Assembly (NCBI GenBank): GCA_038321545.1
Contig: JBBQFB010000001.1
Span: 6,599-70,598, forward strand
DNA length: 64,000 bases
From: VFJZ01 sp038321545
GTDB lineage: Bacteria > Actinomycetota > Thermoleophilia > Gaiellales > F1-60-MAGs149
Direction: 5' to 3'
Of the stretch, positions 7,475-15,846 are shown in pieces. The notes under the pieces were generated by a model. That model had not been told where the DNA came from. It saw nothing but the letters and a program-made list of their open reading frames with translations, and searched no databases. The stretch's first letter is position 1. Every line of letters begins with the position of its first letter. The position numbers and the translations under genes were made by a program.

Positions 7475-8809
7475 TCACCGCAGGACGGGCAGGTCGATCG
7501 TGAACCGCCCGCCCCGGACGCGAACGGTGCCGCCGTGCCGCTCGGCCGTGCTGCGCACGATCGCGAGGCCGAGGCCGGAACCGGGCCGGCCCGACGTCTC
7601 CGCGCCACGCCAGAACCGGTCGAAGGCCCGTTCGGCGGCGTCGCCGACGAGCCCTGACCCCTCGTCGGAGACGGTCACCAGAGCCCGGTCGTCACGCTCC
7701 TCGAGGGCGACGGTGACCACGCCTCCGGCCGGCCCGTGCAGGAGCGCGTTCTCGATCAGGTTCCGCACGGCGCGTTCGAGGGCCGCCTCGTCGCCGAGCA
7801 CCCGGACGGGGTGCGGTGCCGTCACGACGACGGGTGCCGATGCGCCCCGCCGGACGACCTCGTCGAGGCGGACGACGCCCGCCGGCGGCCCGGCACCCTC
7901 CTCCCGGGCCAGGGCGATCAGGTCGTCGAGGGTGCGCGAGAGCCGTTGCGCGTCGGCCTCCAGGTCGGCGATCGCCGCCGGGTCTGCGCCGTGCCGCGCG
8001 ACGAACGCCGCGTTTCCGAGGAGCGCCGTGATCGGCGTCCGCAGCTCGTGGGCGGCGTCGGCCACGAACCGCCGCTCGCGCTCGCGAGCGGATTCCAGCG
8101 ACGCGAGCATCCGATTCAGGGTGTCGGCCAGCCGGGCCACCTCGTCGCCCGTTGCCGGGGCGGGCAGCCGCTCGTCGCCCGCGGCGCTCCGGCCGATCGC
8201 GTCGGCCGCGTCGGTGAGCCGGACGAGCGGCCGCATCGCCCGCCGCGTGAGCACCCACGCCGCGATGACGCCGGCCAGCACCCCCAGCAACGCCGCAACC
8301 AGCGTGACCCGGCGGATGTCCGACAGGTTCTCGTTCAGATCCGACACGTCCGCCGCGACCACCACCGCACCCGCGTCACCCCCGCCGATCGGCGCGATCG
8401 GCGCGACCGCGATCCGCAGGTGGCGGTCGCCCGCACGCCGGCTCGCCAGCGTCGGGCGTCCCGTGGCCACGGCGCGTGCCACCAGGTCGCCGGCGGGCAG
8501 GACGCGTCCGCCGAGCGCCAGCGAGCGGTGCAGCAACCGGCCCTGTCCGTCCACCACCTCGACCAGCAGCGCGCGACCGGCGACCGCGCTGTCGAGGGCG
8601 CCCGGCGCGTCCAGCAGCGCCGGCGTCGTCGCCTGCAGCGCGACGATCTCGGTCGCACGGGCCCGCAGACCATCGTCGAGGGACTGGCGCAGCGCGTTGC
8701 CGACGACCACGAGCACGCCGCCTCCCAGCACCAGGGTCGCGATACCGATCGCCACCGCGGCGGCCGTCGCGACCCGCGCCCTGAGCGTGCGCGGCCCGCG
8801 ACCGCTCAT
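7475..8809 (-). CDS. two-component sensor histidine kinase
   Basis: 444-residue membrane kinase. Domains in order: first membrane helix about 12-38, extracytoplasmic sensor about 40-145, second helix about 160-185, HAMP linker to about 235, HisKA with phospho-acceptor His in ADAAHELRTP, then HATPase_c with N box NLIENALLHG, G1 box DEGSGL and G2 box GSGLGLAIV. ATG 8809 overlaps the stop of the upstream response regulator in ATGA (8806-8809), so receiver and kinase are made together. Its target is probably the LolA-like/ABC operon directly downstream. The signal is unknown. Confidence 0.93.
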   Translation of the reverse strand: MSGRGPRTLRARVATAAAVAIGIATLVLGGGVLVVVGNALRQSLDDGLRARATEIVALQATTPALLDAPGALDSAVAGRALLVEVVDGQGRLLHRSLALGGRVLPAGDLVARAVATGRPTLASRRAGDRHLRIAVAPIAPIGGGDAGAVVVAADVSDLNENLSDIRRVTLVAALLGVLAGVIAAWVLTRRAMRPLVRLTDAADAIGRSAAGDERLPAPATGDEVARLADTLNRMLASLESARERERRFVADAAHELRTPITALLGNAAFVARHGADPAAIADLEADAQRLSRTLDDLIALAREEGAGPPAGVVRLDEVVRRGASAPVVVTAPHPVRVLGDEAALERAVRNLIENALLHGPAGGVVTVALEERDDRALVTVSDEGSGLVGDAAERAFDRFWRGAETSGRPGSGLGLAIVRSTAERHGGTVRVRGGRFTIDLPVLR

Positions 8810-9465
8810 CGGTCGAGCATGAAGCCGACGCCGCGGACGGTGCGCAGGAGCGGTGGCGGGCCGAGCTTCCGCCGCAGGTAGCCGACGTACTGGTCGACGA
8901 CGCTGGCGACGGCCGCCCCGCCCCACACCTCGGCCACCGCCTGCTCACGGGTCACGACCGCCCGCGGGTGCAGCAGCAGCAGTTCCAGCAGGTCGGCCTC
9001 CCGCCCGGTGAGCACGAGATCGCGTCCCGCGCGCGCCGCCGACCGCTGATCGACGTCCAGCACGAGGTCGTCGAACGCCAGCATGCGGGGCGGGACGCGG
9101 CCGCGCCGGAGCAGCGCGCGCAGGCGCGCGGCCAGCTCCTCCGGCGCCACGGGCTTTGCCACGTAGTCGTCGGCACCGGCGTCGAGGCCGGCCACTCGCT
9201 CGGCCACGCCGTCGCGCGCCGTCAGCAGGAGAACGGGCACGTCGAGGCCGGCGGCGCGCAGGCGGCGGCAGACGGCGAGCCCGTCGAGGCCGGGCATCAT
9301 CACGTCCAGCACGACGGCGTCGGGCATCCGCCGCTCGATCGCCGCGAGGGCCGATCCGCCATCGCCGACGGTGTCGACCGAGAACCCCTCCGCGCCGAGC
9401 GTGCGCGCCAGCATCCTGCAGATCGAGGGGTCGTCGTCGACGACGAGCACGGCGGGCTCCGACAC
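8806..9465 (-). CDS. OmpR-family response regulator
   Basis: 219-residue DNA-binding regulator. The N-terminal receiver has acidic residues in VVDDDP, phospho-acceptor Asp in VVLDVMMPG (about residue 52), Thr in LLLTARD and Lys in VAKPVAPEE. A C-terminal winged helix runs from about residue 125 (LVLTGREADLLELLLLHP... ending in VRGVGFMLD). GTG 9465 is preferred because it starts just before the first receiver strand, a TATAGT hexamer ends 7 nt upstream, and longer readings would overlap the divergent dehydrogenase. It is coupled to the kinase gene by ATGA. Confidence 0.93.
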   Translation of the reverse strand: MSEPAVLVVDDDPSICRMLARTLGAEGFSVDTVGDGGSALAAIERRMPDAVVLDVMMPGLDGLAVCRRLRAAGLDVPVLLLTARDGVAERVAGLDAGADDYVAKPVAPEELAARLRALLRRGRVPPRMLAFDDLVLDVDQRSAARAGRDLVLTGREADLLELLLLHPRAVVTREQAVAEVWGGAAVASVVDQYVGYLRRKLGPPPLLRTVRGVGFMLDR

Positions 9466-9472
9466 CCCGCTG

Positions 9473-9478
9473 ACTATA
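9473..9478 (-). promoter_or_regulatory. -10 element of the response regulator (leaderless)
   Basis: TATAGT on the minus strand, ending 7 nt before the GTG at 9465. No Shine-Dalgarno sequence is present between them. Confidence 0.5.
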
Positions 9479-9523
9479 TCCGCGGGCAGGTTGGCCGCCG
9501 CTGGCCCGGCCCCGCCCCGTTGA

Positions 9524-9529
9524 TACCCT
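9524..9529 (+). promoter_or_regulatory. -10 element of the P5C dehydrogenase (leaderless)
   Basis: TACCCT ending 6 nt before ATG 9536, with no Shine-Dalgarno. Confidence 0.5.
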
Positions 9530-9535
9530 CCGTCC

Positions 9536-11098
9536 ATGGCGACGAAGGTCACATACATCTCCACGTCACTGCCGAGCGACGAGCAGAACGCGGCGTTCGA
9601 TGCCGCGGTGGCCGACGTCCGCGCGCAGGTCGGCGCGCACGAACTGATCATCGGCGGCACGACCCGCGCCGGAGGGGCAGGCTCCTTCGAGGTCAAGAAT
9701 CCTGCGAACCACGAGGAGTCGCTCGGCACCTTCGCCGAGGCGTCGGCCGGCGACGTCGCCGACGCCGTGGCCGCGGCCCGGGCGGCCGCGCACGACTGGA
9801 GCTCGACGCCGTACGCCGAGCGCGCGCGGATCCTCCAGCACGCCGCCGATCTGATCCGCGAGCGCGTGATGTTCCTCGGCGCCGTGGTGGCGCTCGAGGT
9901 CGGCAAGAACCGGGTCGAGTCGGTCGGCGAGGTCGAGGAGGGCGCCGACCTGATCTCCTACTACTGCGACCGCCTCGTCGAGCACCACGAGTTCCGCACC
10001 GACCAGGAATCGCAGACCGGCGAGGACCGGAACACGTCGGTGCTGCGACCGTACGGCGTGTTCGGCGTGATCTCGCCGTTCAACTTCCCGTCGGCGCTCG
10101 CGGCCGGTCCCATCGGCGCCGCGCTCGTGGCGGGCAACACGGTGGTGTTCAAGCCCGCCGAGACGACGCCGTGGTCGGGCGTCCTGCTGGCCGAGATCCT
10201 GCACGAGGCCGGCGTTCCCGGCGCCGCGTTGAACCTCGTCACGGGCGGTCCCACGGCCGGCAAGGCGCTGGTCGCTGCGCGCGGCGTCGACGGCATCGCC
10301 TTCACCGGCTCCTACGACGTGGGCCGCGAGATCTACCGGACGTTCGCGATCGGCGAGCACTACTCGCGGCCGTGCATCACCGAGATGGGCGGCAAGAACC
10401 CGGCCATCGTGACGGCCACGGCCGACCTCGAGAAGGCAGCCAACGGCATCCTCCGCTCGGCCTTCGGGGCCAGCGGCCAGAAGTGCTCGGCCTGCTCGCG
10501 CGTGCTGGTCGACGAGCGCGTGCACGACGCGCTGATCGAGCGGCTGGCGGAGGGCGCGAAGTCGTGGACGGTTGCCGACTCGGTCGCCGCGGACTGCCGG
10601 CTCGGCCCGGTGAACAACGCCGAGGCCTACGAGAAGTACCGGCGCGCGTCGGCCGACGCGCGCCGCGACGGTCGCGTCGTGGCCGGTGCCGAGGTGCTCA
10701 CCGACGGGGCGTTCGCCCGCGGGTACTTCGTGGCGCCGACCATCGTCGCCGACCTGCCGGCCGGGCACCGGCTCACCACCGATGAGCTGTTCGTGCCGTT
10801 CGTCGTCGTCGAGCGGGCGGCCGACCTGGACGCTGCGATCACGGCGGCGAACGCACAGTCGCTCGGGCTCACGGCCGGCCTGTTCAGCGAGGACGAGGAC
10901 GAGAAGCAGCAGTTCCTCGACCGCATCGAGGCCGGCGTCGTGTACGTCAACCGCGCGGCCGGAGCGACCACCGGCGCCTGGCCCGGCTACCAGACCTTCG
11001 GCGGCTGGAAGGGTTCCGGCTCCACCGGCAAATCGGCCTTCGGGCCGCACTACGTCCAGCTGTTCATGCGCGAGCAGTCGCGCACCATTCTCCCCTGA
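9536..11098 (+). CDS. rocA: 1-pyrroline-5-carboxylate dehydrogenase
   Basis: 520-residue NAD-dependent L-glutamate gamma-semialdehyde dehydrogenase, the second step of proline (and ornithine/arginine) catabolism to glutamate. Aldehyde-dehydrogenase hallmarks: the general-base Glu283 in TEMGGKNPA, nucleophile Cys317 in GQKCSACSR, the FNFPSALAAGP substrate channel, and FTGSYDVGREIYR for NAD binding. The subgroup is recognised by an N-terminal region spanning about 40 residues before KNPANHEE and by a C-terminal GGWKGSGSTGK. Proline dehydrogenase (putA/fadM) is not in the window. The gene leads a unit with two small downstream genes. Confidence 0.92.
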   Translation: MATKVTYISTSLPSDEQNAAFDAAVADVRAQVGAHELIIGGTTRAGGAGSFEVKNPANHEESLGTFAEASAGDVADAVAAARAAAHDWSSTPYAERARILQHAADLIRERVMFLGAVVALEVGKNRVESVGEVEEGADLISYYCDRLVEHHEFRTDQESQTGEDRNTSVLRPYGVFGVISPFNFPSALAAGPIGAALVAGNTVVFKPAETTPWSGVLLAEILHEAGVPGAALNLVTGGPTAGKALVAARGVDGIAFTGSYDVGREIYRTFAIGEHYSRPCITEMGGKNPAIVTATADLEKAANGILRSAFGASGQKCSACSRVLVDERVHDALIERLAEGAKSWTVADSVAADCRLGPVNNAEAYEKYRRASADARRDGRVVAGAEVLTDGAFARGYFVAPTIVADLPAGHRLTTDELFVPFVVVERAADLDAAITAANAQSLGLTAGLFSEDEDEKQQFLDRIEAGVVYVNRAAGATTGAWPGYQTFGGWKGSGSTGKSAFGPHYVQLFMREQSRTILP

Positions 11099-11107
11099 GG
11101 TGACGTG

Positions 11108-11374
11108 ATGGAAGGCAACTTCGGCTTCGGCTTCGACCCAGAGATGCTGCAGCGCGCGCTCGGCGACATGGCCGATCAGGCGCGGCAGTCCCAGCAGGTG
11201 GCGTTCGCCGACGCGGCGATCAGCCTGGCCGTGCAGATGACGGTGGCGGCGGTCGGGCAGATCGCGCCGTCCGGCACGCCGGAGGAGCAGGCGGAGCAGC
11301 TGCGCGCCGCGATCACGCGCATCTACCCCGAGTGCGTGGCCCTGGTGCGTGAGGCCCGGCAGGGCCTGCAGTGA
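11108..11374 (+). CDS. hypothetical small protein
   Basis: 88-residue, mostly helical acidic protein without a recognised domain. It opens MEGNFGFGFDPEMLQRAL, is Gln/Ala rich in the middle, and ends RIYPECVALVREARQGLQ. ATG 11108 is preferred over the GTG directly before it; a GAGG sequence sits at 11097-11100. It lies 9 bp after the P5C dehydrogenase and overlaps the next gene by four bases (GTGA), so it belongs to that transcript. Function unknown. Confidence 0.6.
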   Translation: MEGNFGFGFDPEMLQRALGDMADQARQSQQVAFADAAISLAVQMTVAAVGQIAPSGTPEEQAEQLRAAITRIYPECVALVREARQGLQ

Positions 11375-11748
11375 GGTTCGACCACGCCGTGTTGCTCGCC
11401 GCCGATGCGGCGCGCACCGCGGAGTGGTACCAGCGGGTGCTGGGCGCCCGCATCGAGGAGCTCGCCTACGGCAGGATCGCCGTCGTGCTCGGCGACGCGC
11501 GGCTGCACGTGCAGTTTCCGACGTCGACGCCGAACCCGCGTCCCGCCGCGCCCGCCGGCCCGGGCGCGAGCGACTTCTGCCTCGTCTGGGACGGCACCGC
11601 CGCCGCGGCCGTGGCGCACCTCGAGTCGCACGGCATCGAGATCGTGGCCGGGCCGGTCGACCGGCAGGGCAGCTCCGGCACCGGGTCGTCCGTCTACTGC
11701 CACGACCCGGACGGCAACCTCGTCGAGCTGATGTCCTACGCGGGCTGA
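11371..11748 (+). CDS. VOC (glyoxalase/dioxygenase) family protein
   Basis: 125-residue protein with two beta-alpha-beta-beta-beta modules of the vicinal-oxygen-chelate fold. It opens RFDHAVLLAADAARTAEWYQRVLGA, quoted only up to residue 20 as a motif region, and closes with YCHDPDGNLVELM, the usual metal-ligand Glu strand. His4 and Glu in LVELM are candidate ligands. The GTG start overlaps the preceding stop by GTGA. Substrate unknown; family members include glyoxalases, fosfomycin-type resistance enzymes and extradiol dioxygenases. Confidence 0.82.
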   Translation: MRFDHAVLLAADAARTAEWYQRVLGARIEELAYGRIAVVLGDARLHVQFPTSTPNPRPAAPAGPGASDFCLVWDGTAAAAVAHLESHGIEIVAGPVDRQGSSGTGSSVYCHDPDGNLVELMSYAG

Positions 11749-11755
11749 GGCGCGC

Positions 11756-11780
11756 CCCGCCACGGGCGGGTTCGGTTTGT
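11756..11780 (+). terminator. Rho-independent terminator
   Basis: CCCGCC, loop ACG, GGCGGG (11756-11770), followed by TTCGGTTTGT, 8 bp after the VOC gene stop. Closes the P5C dehydrogenase transcript. Confidence 0.5.
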
Positions 11781-11831
11781 GACTTGACCCTCATCCGCCA
11801 TCGGGACCCGCCGTAAAAGGCTCCGATCACG

Positions 11832-11837
11832 TACCTT
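11832..11837 (+). promoter_or_regulatory. -10 element of the C26 hydrolase (leaderless)
   Basis: TACCTT ending 7 nt before ATG 11845, with no Shine-Dalgarno. Confidence 0.45.
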
Positions 11838-11844
11838 TCGTCTC

Positions 11845-12615
11845 ATGGCCCGCCGCCCCGTCATCGGTATCACGCTGGAGTTCGACGACAACCTGATCCA
11901 GGAGGTCGAGAAGGGCATCCGCACACCTCTCCAGGAGGAGGGCGCGCTCGTCATCTCGCTGCCGCGCGACACGCCCATCCACGAGCTGGATGCGGTGCTC
12001 GCGATGATCGACGGCGTCGTCCTCTCCGGCGGTGCCGACGTCGACCCGTCGTGGTACGGCCACGAGCCGTACGAGCTGACCGTCGCGGTGCCCCCCATCC
12101 ACGATGCCTTCGAGGTCACCCTCGCCCGCCGCGCGCTCGAGGCCGGCATGCCCGTGCTCGGCCTGTGCCGGGGCGCGCAGGTGCTGGCCGTGGCCGACGG
12201 CGGCACGCTCACGCAGGACGTTCCCGCGCTCCACGAGGGCGCGAACCGCCACGCGTGGCCGTGGTACGAGATCGCGATGTCGCCGGCCGGCGAGCACTGG
12301 CACGAGATCCGGTACGAGCCCGACTCGCGGGTCGCGACGTGGATCGGCGACGGCCCGGCGAACGTCAACTCGTTCCACCACCAGTGCGTGCGGACGGTCG
12401 GGTCGCGTCTGCGCCCTGTGGCCTGGTCGCTGGACGGCGTGATCGAGGCCACCGAGCGCTCCGACGGCGGCGGCTTCGCAATCGGCCTGCAGTGGCACAA
12501 CGAGATGATGTGGCGCCACGACGAGCGGTTCCTGGCGCCGCACCGCGAGTTCACGCAGGCGGCCTGGGACTACGCCGCCGCGCGCGAGCGCGCAGCCGTT
12601 CCCTGCAGCGACTAG
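11845..12615 (+). CDS. peptidase C26 / gamma-glutamyl-GABA hydrolase-like
   Basis: 256-residue class-I glutamine-amidotransferase-fold hydrolase. The nucleophile elbow is GLCRGAQVLAV (Cys near residue 109). The oxyanion/strand signature is VVLSGGADVDP, and the His/Glu pair is in LQWHNEMM near residue 215; the usual QWHPE is changed to QWHNE. PuuD-type members cleave gamma-glutamyl-GABA in putrescine degradation. A glutamine-synthetase-like (possible gamma-glutamyl-amine ligase) gene lies 36 kb away, so the same route is conceivable but not shown. The gene stands alone and is convergent with the metallo-hydrolase (7-bp gap). Confidence 0.82.
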   Translation: MARRPVIGITLEFDDNLIQEVEKGIRTPLQEEGALVISLPRDTPIHELDAVLAMIDGVVLSGGADVDPSWYGHEPYELTVAVPPIHDAFEVTLARRALEAGMPVLGLCRGAQVLAVADGGTLTQDVPALHEGANRHAWPWYEIAMSPAGEHWHEIRYEPDSRVATWIGDGPANVNSFHHQCVRTVGSRLRPVAWSLDGVIEATERSDGGGFAIGLQWHNEMMWRHDERFLAPHREFTQAAWDYAAARERAAVPCSD

Positions 12616-12622
12616 GCTGTCG

Positions 12623-13363
12623 CTAGCTCGCGCGCGTGACGGCCGAGCCGCCGACGATCGCGTCGCGGCCGTCGGCGAACCGGACGCGCGCCTTGTGCGT
12701 GCCGTCGTAGTCGGGGCCGAACAGGACCAGCGTGGCGGGCTCGCCGCGCACGGTGCACGGCTCGGTGCCCTCGGGGTCGACGCCGCGCCAGATGCGGATG
12801 AACGGGTTCGACTCCCACTCCTCGGCAACCGTGGTCGACTCGACGTGGCCGGGGTGCAGGCGGGTCTCGGGCGGGAGGGCCATCAGGACCTCCATGATCG
12901 AGTGCACCTGGTCGGCGTAGCCGGTCTCGCCGCCGCCCATCGTGCCGCCGACCGTCCCCTTGAACAGGCAGTCCGCCGTCAGGCAGTCGGTACCGTCGAC
13001 CAGCAGCGCCAGGTGGTCGCGGCAGTGCCCGGGCGTCGCGAGCGGGCGGATCTCGAGGTCGCCGGATCGCACGACGTCGCCGTCGGCGATCGTGCCCGTG
13101 ACGCCCTCCACCGACGACGCCAGCTGATGGGCCAGCACCGGCACGCCGAACCGGCGGCCGAGCTCGCCGACCCGCACGACGTGGTCGGGATGAGCGTGCG
13201 TGACGAGCACGTGGGTGATCGTGATCCCCCGCCGGGCGATCTCGTCCAGCAGTGGCTCCTCGACGCCGTTCGAGTCGACCAGCACGCCGTGCCCGCCGTC
13301 GCGGTCGGCCACCAGGTATGCGTTCGAGAGCCAGGAGGGATGCTCGGCGCGGGAGATGATCAC
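12623..13363 (-). CDS. metallo-beta-lactamase fold hydrolase
   Basis: 246-residue hydrolase with metal motif THAHPDH (about residues 55-61), a second ligand His in TPGHCRDHL, Asp in TADCLF and a final His in LHPGHVEST. It is a glyoxalase-II-like member. It follows the class III alcohol dehydrogenase by 10 bp in one transcript. In some actinobacteria such pairs detoxify formaldehyde, with the hydrolase acting on the S-formyl-thiol adduct. That role is inferred from context. The start is GTG 13363. Confidence 0.82.
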   Translation of the reverse strand: MIISRAEHPSWLSNAYLVADRDGGHGVLVDSNGVEEPLLDEIARRGITITHVLVTHAHPDHVVRVGELGRRFGVPVLAHQLASSVEGVTGTIADGDVVRSGDLEIRPLATPGHCRDHLALLVDGTDCLTADCLFKGTVGGTMGGGETGYADQVHSIMEVLMALPPETRLHPGHVESTTVAEEWESNPFIRIWRGVDPEGTEPCTVRGEPATLVLFGPDYDGTHKARVRFADGRDAIVGGSAVTRAS

Positions 13364-13373
13364 AAGAACCTCG

Positions 13374-14480
13374 TCAGTCGAAGTGGATGATCGAGCGGAT
13401 GCCGTCCTGCGCTTCCATCAGCTCGAAGCCGCGGTTGACCTCGTCGAGCGTCAGCTGGTGCGAGAGCAGCGCCTCGACGTCGACGTCGCCCGCCATCCAG
13501 CGATCGACCAGCAGCGGCACCTGCGTCCGGCCCTTGACGCCGCCGAACGACGACCCGGTGACACGCCGGCCGGTGATCAGGAAGCGCGGCACGATGTCGA
13601 CCGTCTCCCCCTTGCCGGCGACGCCGATCATGGTCGCGAGGCCCCACGCCTCGCGCGCCGACTCGACTGCCTGGCGCATGACGTCGACGTTGCCCGTCGC
13701 CTCGAAGGTGTAGTCGGCGCCGTAGCCGCCGGTCATCTCCTTGATCGTGTCGACGACCTCGGGGCCCGCCACGAGCGTGTCGGTCGCGCCGTGGTGACGC
13801 GCCATCTGCAGCCGGTCCTCCGACAGGTCGATCGCGACGATGCGCTCGGCGCCCTGCAGGCGGGCACCGGCCACGGCACCGAGGCCGACCAGGCCGCAGC
13901 CGAACACCGCGACGGTCGCGCCGCGTTCCACCTGCGCCGTGAACATCGCGGCGCCGAGGCCGGTCGACAGACCGCACGCGAAGATGCAGGCCCCGTCCAG
14001 CGGCGCCTCGGGGTTGACCTTTGCGAGCGCGATCTCCGGCATCACGGTGTACTCCGCGAAGGTGGAGGTGCCCATGAAGTGGCGGATCGGCTCGCCGCCG
14101 CGCGCCAGACGCGGCGTTCCGTCGGGCAGGTAGCCGAGGCCCTGCTGCTCGCGGATCGCGATGCACCGGTTGGTGCGCGGACTGCGGCAGTGGATGCACT
14201 TCCCGCACTCCGGCGCGAACAGCGTCACGACATGGTCACCGGGCCGCACGAGCGTGACGCCGTCGCCGACCTTCTCGACGACGCCCGCGCCCTCGTGTCC
14301 GAGGACGCACGGCGCGTAGCCCGTCGGGTCGGCACCCGACGCGGTGTACAGATCGGTGTGACACACGCCGCACGCGACGAGACGGACGAGCACCTCGCCG
14401 GCCTTCGGATCCTGGAGGTCGAGCTGCTGGACGACGAGGGGCTGGCCGAATTCCTCCAGCACGGCGGCTCGGATCTGCAT
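13374..14480 (-). CDS. class III (formaldehyde-thiol) zinc alcohol dehydrogenase
   Basis: 368-residue zinc- and NAD-dependent medium-chain dehydrogenase resembling S-(hydroxymethyl)glutathione or mycothiol dehydrogenase. Catalytic Zn ligands are in ACGVCHTDLYTASGADP (Cys, then His in LGHEGAG) with Cys174-region GCGLSTG. The structural Zn site is CGKCIHCRSPRTNRC. MGTSTFAEYTV and SSFGGVKGR are class III traits. The NAD fold is VFGCGLVGLG. A thiol cofactor (glutathione, mycothiol or other) is expected, but which one this organism uses is unknown. ATG 14480 has TACCAT 6 nt upstream. It leads a two-gene unit with the metallo-hydrolase. Confidence 0.88.
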   Translation of the reverse strand: MQIRAAVLEEFGQPLVVQQLDLQDPKAGEVLVRLVACGVCHTDLYTASGADPTGYAPCVLGHEGAGVVEKVGDGVTLVRPGDHVVTLFAPECGKCIHCRSPRTNRCIAIREQQGLGYLPDGTPRLARGGEPIRHFMGTSTFAEYTVMPEIALAKVNPEAPLDGACIFACGLSTGLGAAMFTAQVERGATVAVFGCGLVGLGAVAGARLQGAERIVAIDLSEDRLQMARHHGATDTLVAGPEVVDTIKEMTGGYGADYTFEATGNVDVMRQAVESAREAWGLATMIGVAGKGETVDIVPRFLITGRRVTGSSFGGVKGRTQVPLLVDRWMAGDVDVEALLSHQLTLDEVNRGFELMEAQDGIRSIIHFD

Positions 14481-14486
14481 ATCGGG

Positions 14487-14492
14487 ATGGTA
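14487..14492 (-). promoter_or_regulatory. -10 element of the class III ADH (leaderless)
   Basis: TACCAT on the minus strand ending 6 nt before ATG 14480; no Shine-Dalgarno. Confidence 0.45.
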
Positions 14493-14496
14493 CGGG

Positions 14497-14524
14497 TTGC
14501 AAGGGTTCTAGGTGTGCCTAAACT
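14497..14524 (+). promoter_or_regulatory. mntH promoter with DtxR/MntR-like operator
   Basis: TTGCAA (14497-14502), 16-bp spacer, TAAACT (14519-14524), ending 8 nt before ATG 14533. The inverted repeat TAGG-TGTG-CCTA (14509-14520) lies in the spacer and touches the -10. It resembles the left part of the DtxR/IdeR consensus TTAGGTTAGCCTAACC, so a metal-bound DtxR-family repressor would block this promoter. Confidence 0.55.
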
Positions 14525-14532
14525 GCGAGGAG

Positions 14533-15846
14533 ATGGCAATCAAGGAGCCGCGTCGTTCTCCTGCCGTCTCGAGCGCGCTGCCGGGCGAGGCGCGAGTGCT
14601 GGAGGCGGCTCAGCGATCGCTCACGGGAGAGCGTCGCGGGCTGCGAGGGATCTGGCCGTTCCTCGGCCCGGCCTTCATCGCCGCCGTCGCCTACGTCGAT
14701 CCCGGTAACTTCGCCACGAACATGGCGGGCGGCGCGAAGTACGGCTACCTGCTGCTGTGGGTGATCCTGGCCGCGAACGTCATGGCGATGATCATCCAGT
14801 CGATGAGCGCCAAGCTCGGAATCGCGACCGGGCGCAACCTGCCCGAGGTGTGCCGGGAGCGGTTCTCGCGGCGCACGTCGTTCGCGCTCTGGGTGCAGGC
14901 CGAGGCGATCGCGATGGCGACCGACCTGGCGGAGTTCATCGGCGCGGCGCTCGGCTTCCACCTGCTGTTCGGTACGCCGCTGTTCCTCGCCGGCCTCGTG
15001 ACCGGCGTGATCGCGTTCGCCATCCTCGGCCTGCAGGCCCGCGGTTTCCGACCGCTCGAGGCCGTCATCGCCGGCCTCGTCGGCGTGATCGTGATCGGCT
15101 TCGCGTTCCAGGTGTTCCTCGCCGAGCCGTCGCCGTCCGGCATCGCGAAGGGGCTGTTCACGCCCAAGTTCGCCGGCTCGGAGAGCGTGCTGCTGGCAGC
15201 GGGCATCCTCGGCGCGACGGTGATGCCGCACGTGATCTACCTCCACTCGGCACTCACGCAGCGCCGCGTAGTGGGCGCCAACGACGCCGAGAAGCTGCGC
15301 ATCTACCGGTTCGAGCGCATCGACGTGATCATCGCGATGGGCATCGCCGGCATCGTGAACATGAGCATGCTGACGATCGCGGCCGCTGTCTTCCACTCCC
15401 GCGGGCTGACCGAGCTGGGCGATCTCGAGGACGTGTTCGCCGGCCTCGGCACCTACCTCGGCGACCACTCCGACACCGCCTTCGGCATCGCGCTGCTGGC
15501 CAGCGGCCTGTCATCGTCGTCGGTCGGCACGCTCGCCGGACAGGTCGTGATGCAGGGGTTCATCAAGCGCCAGATCCCGCTGTTCCTGCGGCGGTCGCTG
15601 ACGATGGCACCGGCGCTGGTCCTGCTGGCGATCGGCGTCAACGCGTCCGACGCGCTGATCCTGTCGCAGGTCGTACTGTCGTTCGGCATCCCGTTCGCGC
15701 TGATCCCGCTCGTGATGTTCTGTCGTGACCGCGAGCTGATGGGCGCGCTCGTCAACCACCGCGCGACAACCTCCGCGGCCATCGTGTCCGCGTCGGTGAT
15801 CATCGCGCTGAACATCTTCCTGCTGTACCAGACCTTCGTCGGCTGA
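14533..15846 (+). CDS. mntH: Nramp-family divalent metal transporter
   Basis: 437-residue inner-membrane proton-coupled Mn(II)/Fe(II) importer. The Nramp signature DPGNFATNMAGG lies in the first helix and MPHVIYLHSAL in helix 6; about eleven hydrophobic segments follow in the family order. ATG 14533 is preferred over GTG 14512 because the GTG lies inside the probable operator and because TAAACT ends 8 nt before the ATG. GAGGAG directly abuts the ATG, too close to act as a normal Shine-Dalgarno. The gene is transcribed away from the class III ADH and meets nadE tail to tail with no gap. Confidence 0.93.
   Translation: MAIKEPRRSPAVSSALPGEARVLEAAQRSLTGERRGLRGIWPFLGPAFIAAVAYVDPGNFATNMAGGAKYGYLLLWVILAANVMAMIIQSMSAKLGIATGRNLPEVCRERFSRRTSFALWVQAEAIAMATDLAEFIGAALGFHLLFGTPLFLAGLVTGVIAFAILGLQARGFRPLEAVIAGLVGVIVIGFAFQVFLAEPSPSGIAKGLFTPKFAGSESVLLAAGILGATVMPHVIYLHSALTQRRVVGANDAEKLRIYRFERIDVIIAMGIAGIVNMSMLTIAAAVFHSRGLTELGDLEDVFAGLGTYLGDHSDTAFGIALLASGLSSSSVGTLAGQVVMQGFIKRQIPLFLRRSLTMAPALVLLAIGVNASDALILSQVVLSFGIPFALIPLVMFCRDRELMGALVNHRATTSAAIVSASVIIALNIFLLYQTFVG

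Noticed and set aside
9566..11830. 754-codon open frame on the minus strand opposite the P5C dehydrogenase and its neighbours
   Set aside because: It lies antisense to three well-supported genes, has an Arg/Gly/His-rich sequence with no domain, and arises because high-GC third positions remove stop codons from the opposite strand.
14512..14532. Upstream GTG start for mntH adding seven residues
   Set aside because: The GTG lies inside the probable metal-regulator operator and overlaps the promoter; the ATG at 14533 fits the -10 spacing and the family's N terminus.
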